DNA of 64,000 bases, taken from the NCBI GenBank assembly GCA_050185195.1, contig JBFWZQ010000007.1, positions 80,736 through 144,735 of the forward strand. The letters are read 5' to 3'. The position numbers and the translations under genes are program-made. Below the pieces are notes generated by a model, which was not told where the DNA came from, ran no database searches, and saw only the letters and a program-made list of their open reading frames with translations. This DNA is from CADEFQ01 sp050185195 (GTDB lineage: Bacteria > Pseudomonadota > Gammaproteobacteria > Steroidobacterales > Steroidobacteraceae). Below, one piece after another: positions 42,283 to 50,611 of this stretch (its first letter is position 1; the number at the start of each line of letters is the position of its first letter).

Positions 42283-45200
42283 CCACCGACACCACCGAGC
42301 GCGGCCTCGAGCGGCTGATCTGCACCGCGCTCACCGGCTCCGCCTGCGATCCGGGAAAGGTGCCAATCAACACCGTGGGCGAGCGGCCCGCCGCCTACCC
42401 GCCGCGATGGATCTGCGGTCGTGCGGAGGACTACGACCGCGAGTACTGCGTCGACCTCGCGCAACTCGCGGCTTTCCTGCGCGAGACGCAGCCCGAGGCC
42501 GCCGAGGCGCTCGACCTCGACCGCGAAGGCCCGACGCGGCGCAAGTTCCTCGCGCGCCTCCAGGGCGAGATCACGAAGCGCGGCACCATCAACGTGCTGC
42601 GCCACGGGATCAAGCATGGGGCGCATCACCTCGATCTTTTCTACGGCACGCCCTCGCCGGGCAATGCGAAGGCGGCCGAGCGCTATGCCGCCAATCGCTT
42701 CGGCGTCACGCGCCAATTGCGCTACAGCCGCGACGAGGCGCAGCGCGCGCTCGACCTCGGCCTCTTCATCAACGGCCTGCCGGTCGCCACTTTCGAGCTG
42801 AAGAACAGCCTGACGAAGCAGACCGTCAGCGACGCCGTCGAGCAGTACCATCGCGACCGCGACCCGCGCGAGAAGCTCTTCGAGTTCGGGCGTTGCGTGG
42901 CGCACTTCGCGGTGGACGACCACGAGGTGCGCTTCTGCACGCATCTGAAAGGCAAGGACTCGTGGTTCCTCCCCTTCAACCAGGGCTGGAACGACGGCGC
43001 GGGCAACCCGCCCAACCCGAACGGGGTCAAGACCGATTTCCTTTGGAAGCGCATCCTCACGCGCGACGGCCTGACCGACATCCTCGAGAACTACGCCCAG
43101 ATCGTCGCGACGAAGGACGAGAAGACGGGGAAGAGGAAGGCCGTGCAGATCTGGCCGCGATTCCACCAGCTCGACGTGGTGCGGCGACTGCTCGCCGATG
43201 CGCGGGCGCACGGTGCGGGCCGGCGGTATCTCATCCAGCACTCGGCGGGCAGCGGCAAGTCGAACTCCATTGCCTGGCTCGCCCACCAGCTCATCGGCCT
43301 CGCAAGAGACGGCGCCGCGGCCTTCGATTCGATCATCGTCGTCACCGACCGCAAGATCCTCGACCAGCAGATCCGGGACACCATCAAGCAGTTCGCGCAG
43401 GTGGGTGCCACAGTCGGGCACGCCGAGCATTCGGGCGACCTGCGCAAATTTCTCGCCGAGGGGAAGAAGATCATCATCTCCACGGTGCAGAAATTTCCGT
43501 TCATCCTCGATGAGATCGGCAGCGAGCATCGCGGGCGGCGCTTCGCGATCGTGATCGACGAGGCGCACTCGAGCCAGGGCGGACGCACCTCCGCCGCGCT
43601 GTCGCAGGCACTCTCGGTGGCAGGCGCCGGGGAGGACGACGAGACGCTCGAAGACAAGATCAACCGTTTGATGGAATCAAAGAAGCTGCTGCCGAACGCC
43701 AGCTACTTCGCCTTCACCGCCACGCCCAAGAACAGGACACTCGAGATTTTCGGCTCGCCCGAGCCGCAGGCCGATGGCACGGTGAAGCACCGGCCGTTCC
43801 ACAGCTACACGATGAAGCAGGCGATCGAGGAGAACTTCATCCTCGACGTGCTGAAGTACTACACGCCCGTCGAGAGCTACTACAAGCTCGTCAAGAAGGT
43901 GGCGGGAGACCCCGAGTTCGACACCAAGCGCGCGAAAAAGAAGCTGCGCCGCTATGTCGAGAGCCACGAGCACGCGATCCGGCTCAAGGCCGAGATCATG
44001 GCGGACCACTTCCACGAGCAGGTGCTGGCGCTCAACAAGATCGGCGGCGAGGCGCGCGCGATGGTGGTGACGAGCGGCATCGAGCGTGCGATCCAGTATT
44101 TCCACGCGATCCGCGACTATCTTGCCGAGCGCAAGAGCCGCTACAAGGCGATCGTGGCGTTCTCGGGCGAGCACGAGTACGGCGGGGTGAAGGTGACCGA
44201 GGCGTCGCTCAACGGCTTTCCATCGAGCCAGATCGCGGACAAAATCCAGCAGGACCCCTACCGGTTCCTCATCTGCGCCGACAAGTTCCAGACCGGCTAC
44301 GATGAGCCGCTGCTGCACACGATGTACGTGGACAAGATGCTCTCGGGCGTCAAGGCGGTGCAGACGCTCTCACGGCTCAACCGCGCCCACCCGAAGAAGC
44401 ACGACGTGTTCGTGCTTGATTTTCTGAACGACGCGGACACGATCCAGGCTTCCTTCGCCGACTACTACCGCACCACGATCCTGGCCGAGGAGACCGATCC
44501 CGACAAACTGCACGACCTGAAGGCCGCACTCGACGGCTACCAGGTGTACGCCCCGACGCAGGTCGACGAATTCGCGACGCTCTATCTGGGCGGCGCCGAC
44601 CGCGACCGGCTCGATCCCATTCTCGACGCCTGCGTCGCCGACTACCGGGAGCGGCTCGACGAGGACGCGCAGGTAGATTTCAAAGGCAAAGCCAAGACCT
44701 TCCTGCGCGCCTACGGATTTCTCTCATCGATCCTGCCGTACACGCACGCTGCGTGGGAGAAGCTGTCGATCTTCCTCACCTTCCTCGTGCCGAAGCTGCC
44801 GGCGCCCGTCGAGGAAGACCTCTCGAAGGGGATCCTCGAGGCGATCGACATGGACAGCTACCGGGTGGAGAAGCAGGCGGCGATCCGGATACAGCTCCCC
44901 GACGCCGACGCGGAGATCGAGCCGATGCCGACCACGGGCGGCGGCCACAAGCCCGAGCCCGAACTGGATCGCCTGTCGAACATCCTCAAAACCTTCAACG
45001 ACCAGTTCGGCAACATTCCGTGGAGCGACGCCGACCGCGTGCACCAGCTCATCACCGAGGACATCCCGAGCCGTGTCGCGGCGGACAAGGCGTATCAGAA
45101 CGCGCGGCAGAATTCCGACAAACAGAACGCGCGCATCGAGCATGACAAGGCGCTGGGGCGCGTCATGATGGCGGTGCTCAAGGACGACACCGAACTCTTC

Positions 45201-45290
45201 AAGCAGTTCACCGACAATGAGGGCTTCAGGCGCTGGCTGACGGACACCGTGTTCGGGCTGACGTACGGGCAGAACGCGCCGCGGCCATAG
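42279..45290 (+). CDS. hsdR: Type I restriction-modification restriction subunit
   Basis: ATP-dependent DNA translocase and nuclease of 1003 residues. The PD-(D/E)XK endonuclease site is Asp159 in LDLGLFING and Glu173-x-Lys175 in TFELKN. The motor has Walker A HSAGSGKS (Lys327) and DEAH box IDEAHSSQGG (Asp427), then DKFQTGYDEPLLHTMYVDK and VQTLSRLNRAHPKK (motifs V-VI). The C-terminal helical part contacts HsdM. The start is GTG 42279, overlapping hsdS by four bases. With hsdM and hsdS this is a complete, intact system with no truncation visible. Confidence 0.95.
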   Translation: MTTDTTERGLERLICTALTGSACDPGKVPINTVGERPAAYPPRWICGRAEDYDREYCVDLAQLAAFLRETQPEAAEALDLDREGPTRRKFLARLQGEITKRGTINVLRHGIKHGAHHLDLFYGTPSPGNAKAAERYAANRFGVTRQLRYSRDEAQRALDLGLFINGLPVATFELKNSLTKQTVSDAVEQYHRDRDPREKLFEFGRCVAHFAVDDHEVRFCTHLKGKDSWFLPFNQGWNDGAGNPPNPNGVKTDFLWKRILTRDGLTDILENYAQIVATKDEKTGKRKAVQIWPRFHQLDVVRRLLADARAHGAGRRYLIQHSAGSGKSNSIAWLAHQLIGLARDGAAAFDSIIVVTDRKILDQQIRDTIKQFAQVGATVGHAEHSGDLRKFLAEGKKIIISTVQKFPFILDEIGSEHRGRRFAIVIDEAHSSQGGRTSAALSQALSVAGAGEDDETLEDKINRLMESKKLLPNASYFAFTATPKNRTLEIFGSPEPQADGTVKHRPFHSYTMKQAIEENFILDVLKYYTPVESYYKLVKKVAGDPEFDTKRAKKKLRRYVESHEHAIRLKAEIMADHFHEQVLALNKIGGEARAMVVTSGIERAIQYFHAIRDYLAERKSRYKAIVAFSGEHEYGGVKVTEASLNGFPSSQIADKIQQDPYRFLICADKFQTGYDEPLLHTMYVDKMLSGVKAVQTLSRLNRAHPKKHDVFVLDFLNDADTIQASFADYYRTTILAEETDPDKLHDLKAALDGYQVYAPTQVDEFATLYLGGADRDRLDPILDACVADYRERLDEDAQVDFKGKAKTFLRAYGFLSSILPYTHAAWEKLSIFLTFLVPKLPAPVEEDLSKGILEAIDMDSYRVEKQAAIRIQLPDADAEIEPMPTTGGGHKPEPELDRLSNILKTFNDQFGNIPWSDADRVHQLITEDIPSRVAADKAYQNARQNSDKQNARIEHDKALGRVMMAVLKDDTELFKQFTDNEGFRRWLTDTVFGLTYGQNAPRP

Positions 45291-45383
45291 CCCAGGCGTT
45301 CCGTTGCTGGGCGGGTGGACCCGGTCGATCCCGGATGCGGCGCCAAATCTGCACGAAGCCACCGCAAATGCGTTATGCGCAAC

Positions 45384-45405
45384 CAGCCTGCGTCAGCGCA
45401 GGCTG
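45384..45405 (+). terminator. Hairpin after hsdR
   Basis: A perfect nine-base stem CAGCCTGCG / CGCAGGCTG around a TCAG loop, about 95 bases after the hsdR stop and six bases before the ATG of the ORF6N remnant. There is no T run. It may end the restriction transcript or sit in the leader of the next gene. Confidence 0.45.
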
Positions 45406-45410
45406 CTGCA

Positions 45411-45839
45411 ATGGCCACGGAAATCGCCGAGAAGTTCCACAGGCTGAACGAGCAGGTACGGCGGAATGCGAGCCGCTTTCCTGAAGACTTTCTTCTGCGC
45501 TTTACGAATCAGGAGCTTACGCCTTTAAGATCGCAATTTGCGATCTTAAAGAGTGGTCGCGGGCAACATCGAAAGTATCCGCCATTGGCCTTCACGGAGC
45601 ATGGTGCCGTGATGGCTGCCACCATTCTCAACAGCCCGCGTGCCGTCGAAATGAGTGTCTACGTGGTGCGAGCTTTCGTCGAGTTGCGCACGGAGTTGAT
45701 GGCCAACGCGCAGCTCGCCCGCAAACTCGATGCACTCGAGAAATCCATTGTCATACTGGACGCCGACTCCAGGCGGCAATTCAAGGAACTGAGGGCGCTG
45801 GTATTTTCCCTGGCCATGCCGCCAGCCAAGGAGCAGTAA
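45411..45839 (+). pseudogene. N-terminally truncated ORF6N-domain DNA-binding protein
   Basis: The frame gives about 142 residues: VRRNASRFPEDFLLRFTNQEL, PLAFTEHGAVMAATILNSPRAVEMSVYVVRAFVELR, which is the second two-thirds of an ORF6N/KilA-N-like domain, then a helical tail. Full ORF6N proteins begin with an IRGxxVMLDxDLAxLYGV segment before RRN; that is absent here and is not found in any frame of the 120 bases upstream. A start at 45411 (MATEIAEKFHRL) or further upstream would still lack the first helices. It may be a decaying gene from the same accessory region as the restriction genes. Confidence 0.65.
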
Positions 45840-46011
45840 CGCGCAAGCTGCGAGCATCCGCTCCTGTCGGGAATGCTGGTCGATACCCTATCCGGCACCG
45901 CTACGCACGATCGTCGAATTGCTCGACACGTTCCTGTCTCTGCAGCTCGCCGAGACGGCCTCCGATGCACACTGAGCGTAGTATCAGACTTTGCAAGTGG
46001 GGAGGCTGCGC

Positions 46012-46431
46012 GTGCGATTGAAGGGTTTAGACGAACTGCCAACCAGCGGCGATCCTCGCCTGCAGTTTCCCGACTTGACCCCGCGCCCCTGGTGGCGGCG
46101 AATCAAGTGGGCCATCTGGCTGCCCATCGCCGCATCCGCCATCGCCGTGCTTTCAGGCGCAGTCTGGATTGCGCGCGATGCGCTGCCACTCTTTGGCAGC
46201 GGCCCGCCGAGCGAAGGCTCGTTGCTCGTCAACGTCAACACCGCAACAACAGAGCAACTGCAGTCGCTACCCGGCATCGGCCCTGCCCGTGCACGCCTGA
46301 TCATCGAGCATCGACCCTACGCGAGCGTGGAGGACCTGAAGCGCATCCAGGCCATTCCGGACACTCTCATCGACGACCTGAAGCCGCTGCTGCTCGTGAG
46401 CGGGGAAACACGGAAGACGGCCACTCGCTGA
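46012..46431 (+). CDS. Membrane-anchored helix-hairpin-helix (ComEA-like) protein
   Basis: A 139-residue protein with one membrane helix (IKWAIWLPIAASAIAVLSGAVWIA) and a C-terminal helix-hairpin-helix domain: VNVNTATTEQLQSLPGIGPARARLIIEHRPYASVEDLKRIQAIPDTLIDDLKPLLL. The HhH domain binds DNA backbone non-specifically; ComEA-type proteins receive DNA in natural transformation, but other anchored HhH proteins exist, and no other competence genes are here. GGGGAGG at 45999-46005 favours the GTG at 46012 over earlier TTG 45991. Confidence 0.78.
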   Translation: MRLKGLDELPTSGDPRLQFPDLTPRPWWRRIKWAIWLPIAASAIAVLSGAVWIARDALPLFGSGPPSEGSLLVNVNTATTEQLQSLPGIGPARARLIIEHRPYASVEDLKRIQAIPDTLIDDLKPLLLVSGETRKTATR

Positions 46432-46453
46432 GATCGAGCTGCCTGCAGCCGCC

Positions 46454-46876
46454 TCACCGCCGAAATACCATCCACAGCCCGACGACACAGAGCAGGATCC
46501 CACCCGCGTTCACGAGCGAAATCTTCTCGTTGAAGAGCGCGACGCCGAGCAGCAGCAGCACGAGCGCCGCGGCCGATTGCGTGACGACCTGGCCGAGGCT
46601 CACGTCGAAACCGCTGCGATAGAGGAGCAGGAAGCCGACATCGAGCCCCGAGATCGTCACGGCGAGCGCGAGTGCAGTCCAGTTCACCTGCGGCAGTGCC
46701 GTGCGCAGCGGCACGGCGGCGGGCGTGAGCAGGTAGGCGAGCATGAAGATCGCCGTGACGCCCGCGTAGGTGATCGCGAGCGACAGGAACGGGTTCACGC
46801 CCGCAGGCGTGACCTTGAGCACGACGTGGTAGCCCACGGTGGCAATGATCGCGATCGATAGCCAGAGCCATTGCAT
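46454..46876 (-). CDS. EamA/DMT family small transporter
   Basis: A 140-residue protein with about five membrane segments forming one EamA half (WLSIAIIATVGYHVVLKV to VNAGGILLCVVGLWMVF). Single-domain members (SMR/EmrE-like or half-size DMT) work as dimers and export small metabolites. The acidic residue in the last-but-one helix region, NEKISLVNAGG, is typical. Substrate unknown. It converges on the ComEA-like gene with 22 bases between stops. Confidence 0.82.
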   Translation of the reverse strand: MQWLWLSIAIIATVGYHVVLKVTPAGVNPFLSLAITYAGVTAIFMLAYLLTPAAVPLRTALPQVNWTALALAVTISGLDVGFLLLYRSGFDVSLGQVVTQSAAALVLLLLGVALFNEKISLVNAGGILLCVVGLWMVFRR

Positions 46877-46980
46877 GGGGGCATTATCGCCGACGGGCGG
46901 CTGGCTGCTTCCCCGCGAGATCAGCTCCTTGTCGTCGAATAGGGACAGCAGTTGACTCGGAAATCAACTTGGCGCAGGGT

Positions 46981-47325
46981 ATGAATCCGGCGACTCCGGT
47001 GCTGCCAGGGAAAGTGGACGCGATCACGCTGGCGCTGCGGCGTGAGATCGATGACACCGCCATGGAAGAGTTTTTTCATGCATGTGGGGTGTGGGGACAC
47101 ACCGTGTCGGATGGACGCCGACCGCTTGCGCTGTTGAACGGGCGCCACGAGATATTCGTGATTGAAACGGCGACGCCGGCGCCGTGGGTGGTGGCGTCAT
47201 TCGACACGATCGAGCGCGAACTGGTGGTCGCGGCACTGTTGAATGACCGACGAGCGCCCAGCAGGGATGCGTGTGCGGCGGCCTGTGCCACGGCACTTGG
47301 GGTCGCGGTGGACACGCTCGTTTGA
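46981..47325 (+). CDS. Hypothetical protein upstream of an XRE regulator
   Basis: A 114-residue protein, not recognised. It contains a hydrophobic core VVASFDTIERELVVAALL and IFVIETATPAPWVVASF, and appears soluble. ATG 46981 is preceded by GCAGGG; an earlier TTG (46969) is possible. It is followed after 16 bases by a gene for a helix-turn-helix protein in the same direction, with a GGAGG ribosome binding site. The pair layout is that of a two-gene regulatory or toxin-antitoxin module, but there is no RelE/HigB similarity. Confidence 0.55.
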   Translation: MNPATPVLPGKVDAITLALRREIDDTAMEEFFHACGVWGHTVSDGRRPLALLNGRHEIFVIETATPAPWVVASFDTIERELVVAALLNDRRAPSRDACAAACATALGVAVDTLV

Positions 47326-47341
47326 GCGCGGAGGACCTGTC

Positions 47342-47776
47342 ATGACCGCCAAGGACTTGCGATCGCTCGATGCTTTCCGCCAGGAACTCCTCGATGCGCG
47401 TCCCGGCTTTCGCCGCGCGTGGGAGGCGAGCGAACCGAAGCGGAATGTCGCGCTTGCGCTCGTGCGCCTGCGCACGCAGGCCGGTCGCACGCAGACGCAG
47501 GTCGCCGAGGCGGCAGGCTGGGACAAGGGTTTCGTGTCGCGTCTCGAAGCGGCGGCTGGGCCCGTGCCCGACATCGCAACGATCACGCGCTACGCCGCGG
47601 CGTGCCAGTCGGTCGTCGGCCTCGTGTTCGCGTCGATTGCCGCCGGCACCGGGGCAGCGCACGTCATTGACAGTGTCTCGCTCGCCACGCCCACGGATGT
47701 AAACCCGTTCGAGACGCTCCGCGACCAGGAACTGCCGCTCGAACCAGCGCGGACGCTCGTGACCCGCGAGCGCTGA
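47342..47776 (+). CDS. XRE-family helix-turn-helix regulator
   Basis: A 144-residue protein with a helix-turn-helix: LVRLRTQAGRTQTQVAEAAGWDKGFVSRLEAAAGPVPDIATITRYAAACQ, an XRE/Cro-type DNA-binding domain in the middle. The N-terminal SLDAFRQELLDARPGFRRAWEASEPKR is the layout of HigA2/antitoxin-like proteins that follow a toxin gene. The C-terminal tail (residues 100-144) is of unknown role. GGAGG seven bases upstream supports ATG 47342. Likely represses its own unit with the gene at 46981. Confidence 0.8.
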   Translation: MTAKDLRSLDAFRQELLDARPGFRRAWEASEPKRNVALALVRLRTQAGRTQTQVAEAAGWDKGFVSRLEAAAGPVPDIATITRYAAACQSVVGLVFASIAAGTGAAHVIDSVSLATPTDVNPFETLRDQELPLEPARTLVTRER

Positions 47777-47788
47777 TGACACACGCGA

Positions 47789-48043
47789 TCAATCCGGATC
47801 TCGACGGGCTTTTCGGCTGCGGGACTGCCTGCGGAGCAGGTTGATCCCTGCCGCCGCGAGAAAGAACAACGGCAGGATGATCCGGCCGAAGGCCGCCGCG
47901 GTACGCAGGGGCTGCGGTCCTTCGACCTCGCGCAGCGCGAAGTACGCGCCGATCGCGCACAGCACATTGACCCACCACGGCAGGCGGCTCACGAGCTCGA
48001 AGAAATTCTCCAGGGCACCCGTGTGCCGCCGCCGTTCGCGCAT
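47789..48043 (-). CDS. Small membrane protein resembling only the N-terminus of Mrr-like nucleases
   Basis: An 84-residue protein with two membrane helices (LPWWVNVLCAIGAYFALR and AAAFGRIILPLFFLAAAGINLL), an N-terminal basic patch and a C-terminal RRQSRSRKARR. The combination ENFFELVSRLPWWVN... is the membrane start of Mrr-family restriction endonuclease proteins in gammaproteobacteria, which continue with a catalytic domain. Here a stop comes right after the second helix. It could be a truncated pseudogene or an independent small protein. It is leftward, converging on the XRE gene with 12 bases between stops. Confidence 0.55.
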   Translation of the reverse strand: MRERRRHTGALENFFELVSRLPWWVNVLCAIGAYFALREVEGPQPLRTAAAFGRIILPLFFLAAAGINLLRRQSRSRKARRDPD

Positions 48044-48059
48044 CAGGCTGCCTTGCCGA

Positions 48060-48249
48060 GGTCGGTTTCGGGCGCTGTCTCTTCGGCGCCGAGCGGAAAA
48101 GACGTCATCCGGAAGAGCACAGCCAGGGCGTTGCCGCAGCAGCGAGATGCATTACTCAAGTCGCCCCCCGTGGCCCCGTGGACGGGGCGCTTTGCCGGGA
48201 TTATAAGGGTGAAAACGCAGCGATACGGGCTCCAGCCCCGGGGGAACAC
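48060..48249 (+). promoter_or_regulatory. Leader region of the flavin oxidase gene
   Basis: This stretch precedes the ATG at 48250. It has a TATAAG at 48202-48207 as a possible -10 element and a GGCCCC...GGGGC hairpin around 48172-48188. A GGGGAA sequence next to the ATG is the ribosome binding site. No known riboswitch pattern was recognised. Confidence 0.25.
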
Positions 48250-50121
48250 ATGCCATCCGACATCACCCGCCGCGATTTCCTGAACGGCGCTGCGCTCTCG
48301 ATCGTTGCGGGCCTCTCGCCGGCCGATCTGTTCGCCCTGTCGATCACCGCCGCGCCCTACCCGCCCGCCGCGCAGGGCTTTCGCGGCTCCGCGCCCGGCA
48401 GCTTCACGGTTGCCCATGCGCTGCGCGACGGCCGTGCATTCGATACCGCGGGGGTCTCCTTCGACGAACGCTACGACCTCATCGTCGTCGGCGCTGGCAT
48501 CAGCGGGCTCGCGGCGGCCTGGTTCTATCGCCGCGAGAAGCCGAACGCGCGCATCCTGCTGCTCGAGGCGGGCGACGATTTCGGCGGCCACGCGCAGCGC
48601 AACGAGTTCGAGATCGACGGCCGCAAGCTGATCGGCTACGGCGGCAGCGAGTCGCTGCAGTCGCCCCACTCCCTCTACAGCAAGGAGGCGCTCGGCCTGC
48701 TGCGCGGGCTCGGCGTCGACATCGACCGTTTCGAGACCGCGTTCGATCGTTCGCTCTACCCGGGGCTCGGCCTGTCGCGCGGCATCCTCTTCAAGAAAGA
48801 AAGTTTTGGCGTCGATCGGCTCGTCACCGGCGACCCGACGCGCATGGTCGCCGACGACATCCCGCCGGATCGCATGAACGCGCGCCCCATCGCCGAATTC
48901 GTCGCGGACTTCCCCGTGTCGGACACCGCGAAGCGGCAGATCGTCGAGCTCTACACTTCGAAGCGCGATCCGCTCGCTGGCAAGTCGCGCGCGCAGAAGG
49001 AGGCCGCACTCGAGCACACGAGCTACCGCGACTGGATCACGAAGGTGTGGGGTTTCGATGCGCAGGTCGCCGACACCTTCCAGGACCGCTCGCACGACTT
49101 CTTCGCGAGCGGCATCGACGCAGTGCCCGCGGGCTGGGCGCGCGAGTCCGGCTATCCTGGTTTCGATGGCCTCGGCCTCGGCGACGGCGCCGACAACGCC
49201 GAGATGGACGATCCCTACATCCACCACTTCCCGGACGGCAACGCCTCGATCGCACGCCTGCTCGTGCGCTCGCTGGTCGCGGGCGTGGCACCGGGGCGCG
49301 GCATGGAAGACATCGTGCTCGCGCCATTCGACTACTCGCGCCTCGACCGCGCCGGTGCGCTCGTGCGCCTGAAGCTCAACAGCACCGCGGCGCAGGTTCG
49401 CCAGCGGGATGCGCAGACGGTCGACGTCACCTATGTGCAGGAGGGCGTCGTGCGCGGCGCGAGCGCGAAGCACGTCGTCATGGCCTGCTACCACTCGATG
49501 GACCCCTACGTGATGCCTGGCCTGCCCGAAGCGCAGCGCGAGGCGCTGGCGCTCAACGTCAAGATGCCGCTCGTGTACGTCAACGTCGCGGTGCGCAACT
49601 GGAAGCCCTGGGTCGCGCGCGGCGTGCACGAAGTCACGAACGCGATCGGCTTCTACTCGCGCATCAAGCTCGACTACCCGGTGAGCCTCGGCGACTATCG
49701 CTGCCCGCGCTCACCCGACGAACCGATGCTGCTGCACCTCGTGCACGTGCCGACCGTGCCACTCACGCCGGGGCTCGATCCGCGCGACGCGCTGCGCCAG
49801 GCCCGCGGCCAACTCATCGCGACGCCGTTCGAGCGCTTCGAGAGCGAGGCGCGCGACGAGCTCACGCGCATCGTGGGAGCGAGCGGCTTCGACGCCGATC
49901 GCGACATCGCCGCGATCACGGTGAACCGCTGGGGCCATGGCTACTCGGGCGGCGACAACCCGCTGTTCGACCCGCCGCGCAAGGGCCCCGAGCCTTACGA
50001 GATCGCGCGCGCCCGCTTCGGCAGCATCGCGTTTGCGAGCTCCGACTCGGAATGGGCCGCCTACGCGCACGCGGCGATCGACCAAGCGCACCGGGCAGTG
50101 GGGGAGTTGCTCGCTATCTAA
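48250..50121 (+). CDS. Tat-exported FAD-dependent amine oxidase (spermidine dehydrogenase-like)
   Basis: A 623-residue flavoprotein. It begins with a twin-arginine signal: Arg7-Arg8 in TRRDFLNGAALSIVAGLS, so it is folded before export to the periplasm. FAD binding is shown by VVGAGISGLAAAWFYRREKP (Gly81-x-Gly83) and LLLEAGDDFGGHAQRNEF. NRWGHGYSGGDNPLFD near the C-terminus resembles the amine oxidase end. Relatives are called spermidine dehydrogenase or NAD(P)-binding proteins. Substrate is not known. It ends seven bases before the structured repeat copy A. The 5' leader is 206 bases long with no gene. Confidence 0.88.
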   Translation: MPSDITRRDFLNGAALSIVAGLSPADLFALSITAAPYPPAAQGFRGSAPGSFTVAHALRDGRAFDTAGVSFDERYDLIVVGAGISGLAAAWFYRREKPNARILLLEAGDDFGGHAQRNEFEIDGRKLIGYGGSESLQSPHSLYSKEALGLLRGLGVDIDRFETAFDRSLYPGLGLSRGILFKKESFGVDRLVTGDPTRMVADDIPPDRMNARPIAEFVADFPVSDTAKRQIVELYTSKRDPLAGKSRAQKEAALEHTSYRDWITKVWGFDAQVADTFQDRSHDFFASGIDAVPAGWARESGYPGFDGLGLGDGADNAEMDDPYIHHFPDGNASIARLLVRSLVAGVAPGRGMEDIVLAPFDYSRLDRAGALVRLKLNSTAAQVRQRDAQTVDVTYVQEGVVRGASAKHVVMACYHSMDPYVMPGLPEAQREALALNVKMPLVYVNVAVRNWKPWVARGVHEVTNAIGFYSRIKLDYPVSLGDYRCPRSPDEPMLLHLVHVPTVPLTPGLDPRDALRQARGQLIATPFERFESEARDELTRIVGASGFDADRDIAAITVNRWGHGYSGGDNPLFDPPRKGPEPYEIARARFGSIAFASSDSEWAAYAHAAIDQAHRAVGELLAI

Positions 50122-50128
50122 GGCGGTC

Positions 50129-50317
50129 CGCGGCGGCAGGGCGAAATCTTCCCCTCCTCTCGGGTCGAGCGCGCCGTCTGCGACGGCGTTCCCTCGATGC
50201 GACGGCGCTCGGCGCATGGGAGTTGCAGAAGCAGAACCCGCATCAGTCGCCTCGCTCTGACCGTCACATCTCGGCGCTCTCCACGTTCGTCGGCGAAGAT
50301 TTCGCCCTGCCGCCGCG
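50129..50317 (+). repeat. Structured dispersed repeat, copy A
   Basis: The element is bounded by a perfect 23-base inverted repeat (50129-50151 with 50295-50317). Inside are a seven-base hairpin with TGC loop (50172-50178 with 50182-50188), and a ten-base stem 50196-50205 with 50261-50270 paired at nine positions. It begins seven bases after the stop of the flavin oxidase gene and is read in the same direction. Shared blocks with copies B and C include CTCGGGTCG, GGCGCTCGGCG, TCGCCTCGCTCTGACC and CTCGGCGC-CTCCACG. Confidence 0.8.
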
Positions 50318-50383
50318 AAACGTCCCCGAGCTTGCGAGCGGGTGCCACAGGGCTGCGCTCAGCTTTGCTGGCAAACGCGCCTG

Positions 50384-50403
50384 GCCCGTAGCCCGTAGCG
50401 CGT
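50384..50403 (+). repeat. Tandem heptamer repeat between structured repeat copies
   Basis: GGCCCGTAGCCCGTAGCGCG: two CCCGTAG units preceded by GGC, then GTGG. The same heptamer is tripled at 22324-22344. It occupies the gap between copies A and B of the structured repeat, but is not part of either. Confidence 0.65.
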
Positions 50404-50444
50404 GGCCCGCCGCGCACAGCCCGCCACACCTGTCGCGCCAACGT

Positions 50445-50611
50445 GGCGGGAACTTCGTCGACGAACGTGGAGGGCGCCGAGGGGCGGTGGTCAGAGCGAG
50501 GCGACCGCCGATGGCCCTGCTGCCGCCCTGCTCTCACGCCGAGCGCCACCGCCCCGAGGGTACGCAGTCGCAGACGGCGCGCCCGACCCGAGAGGAGACG
50601 AAGATCCCGCC
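50445..50611 (-). repeat. Structured dispersed repeat, copy B (inverted)
   Basis: Same core as copy A on the opposite strand, bounded by arms 50445-50459 and 50597-50611 paired at 14 of 15 positions. The long inner stem (50481-50490 with 50546-50555) is perfect over ten bases and uses different bases from copies A and C. The TGC-loop hairpin has one mismatch. It lies 39 bases after the stop of the leftward aminopeptidase gene (50650), in that gene's direction. The 529-base gap 50122-50649 holds copies A and B and the heptamers; no gene is seen. Confidence 0.78.

Noticed and set aside
45315..45410. An upstream extension of the ORF6N frame from ATG 45315 or 45375
   Set aside because: It runs through the hairpin at 45384-45405, lacks similarity to the ORF6N N-terminus, and has no ribosome binding site.
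45860..45975. A frame ending in IVELLDTFLSLQLAETASDAH that looks like a protein C-terminus
   Set aside because: Too short, no start and no family; a fragment is possible but cannot be supported.
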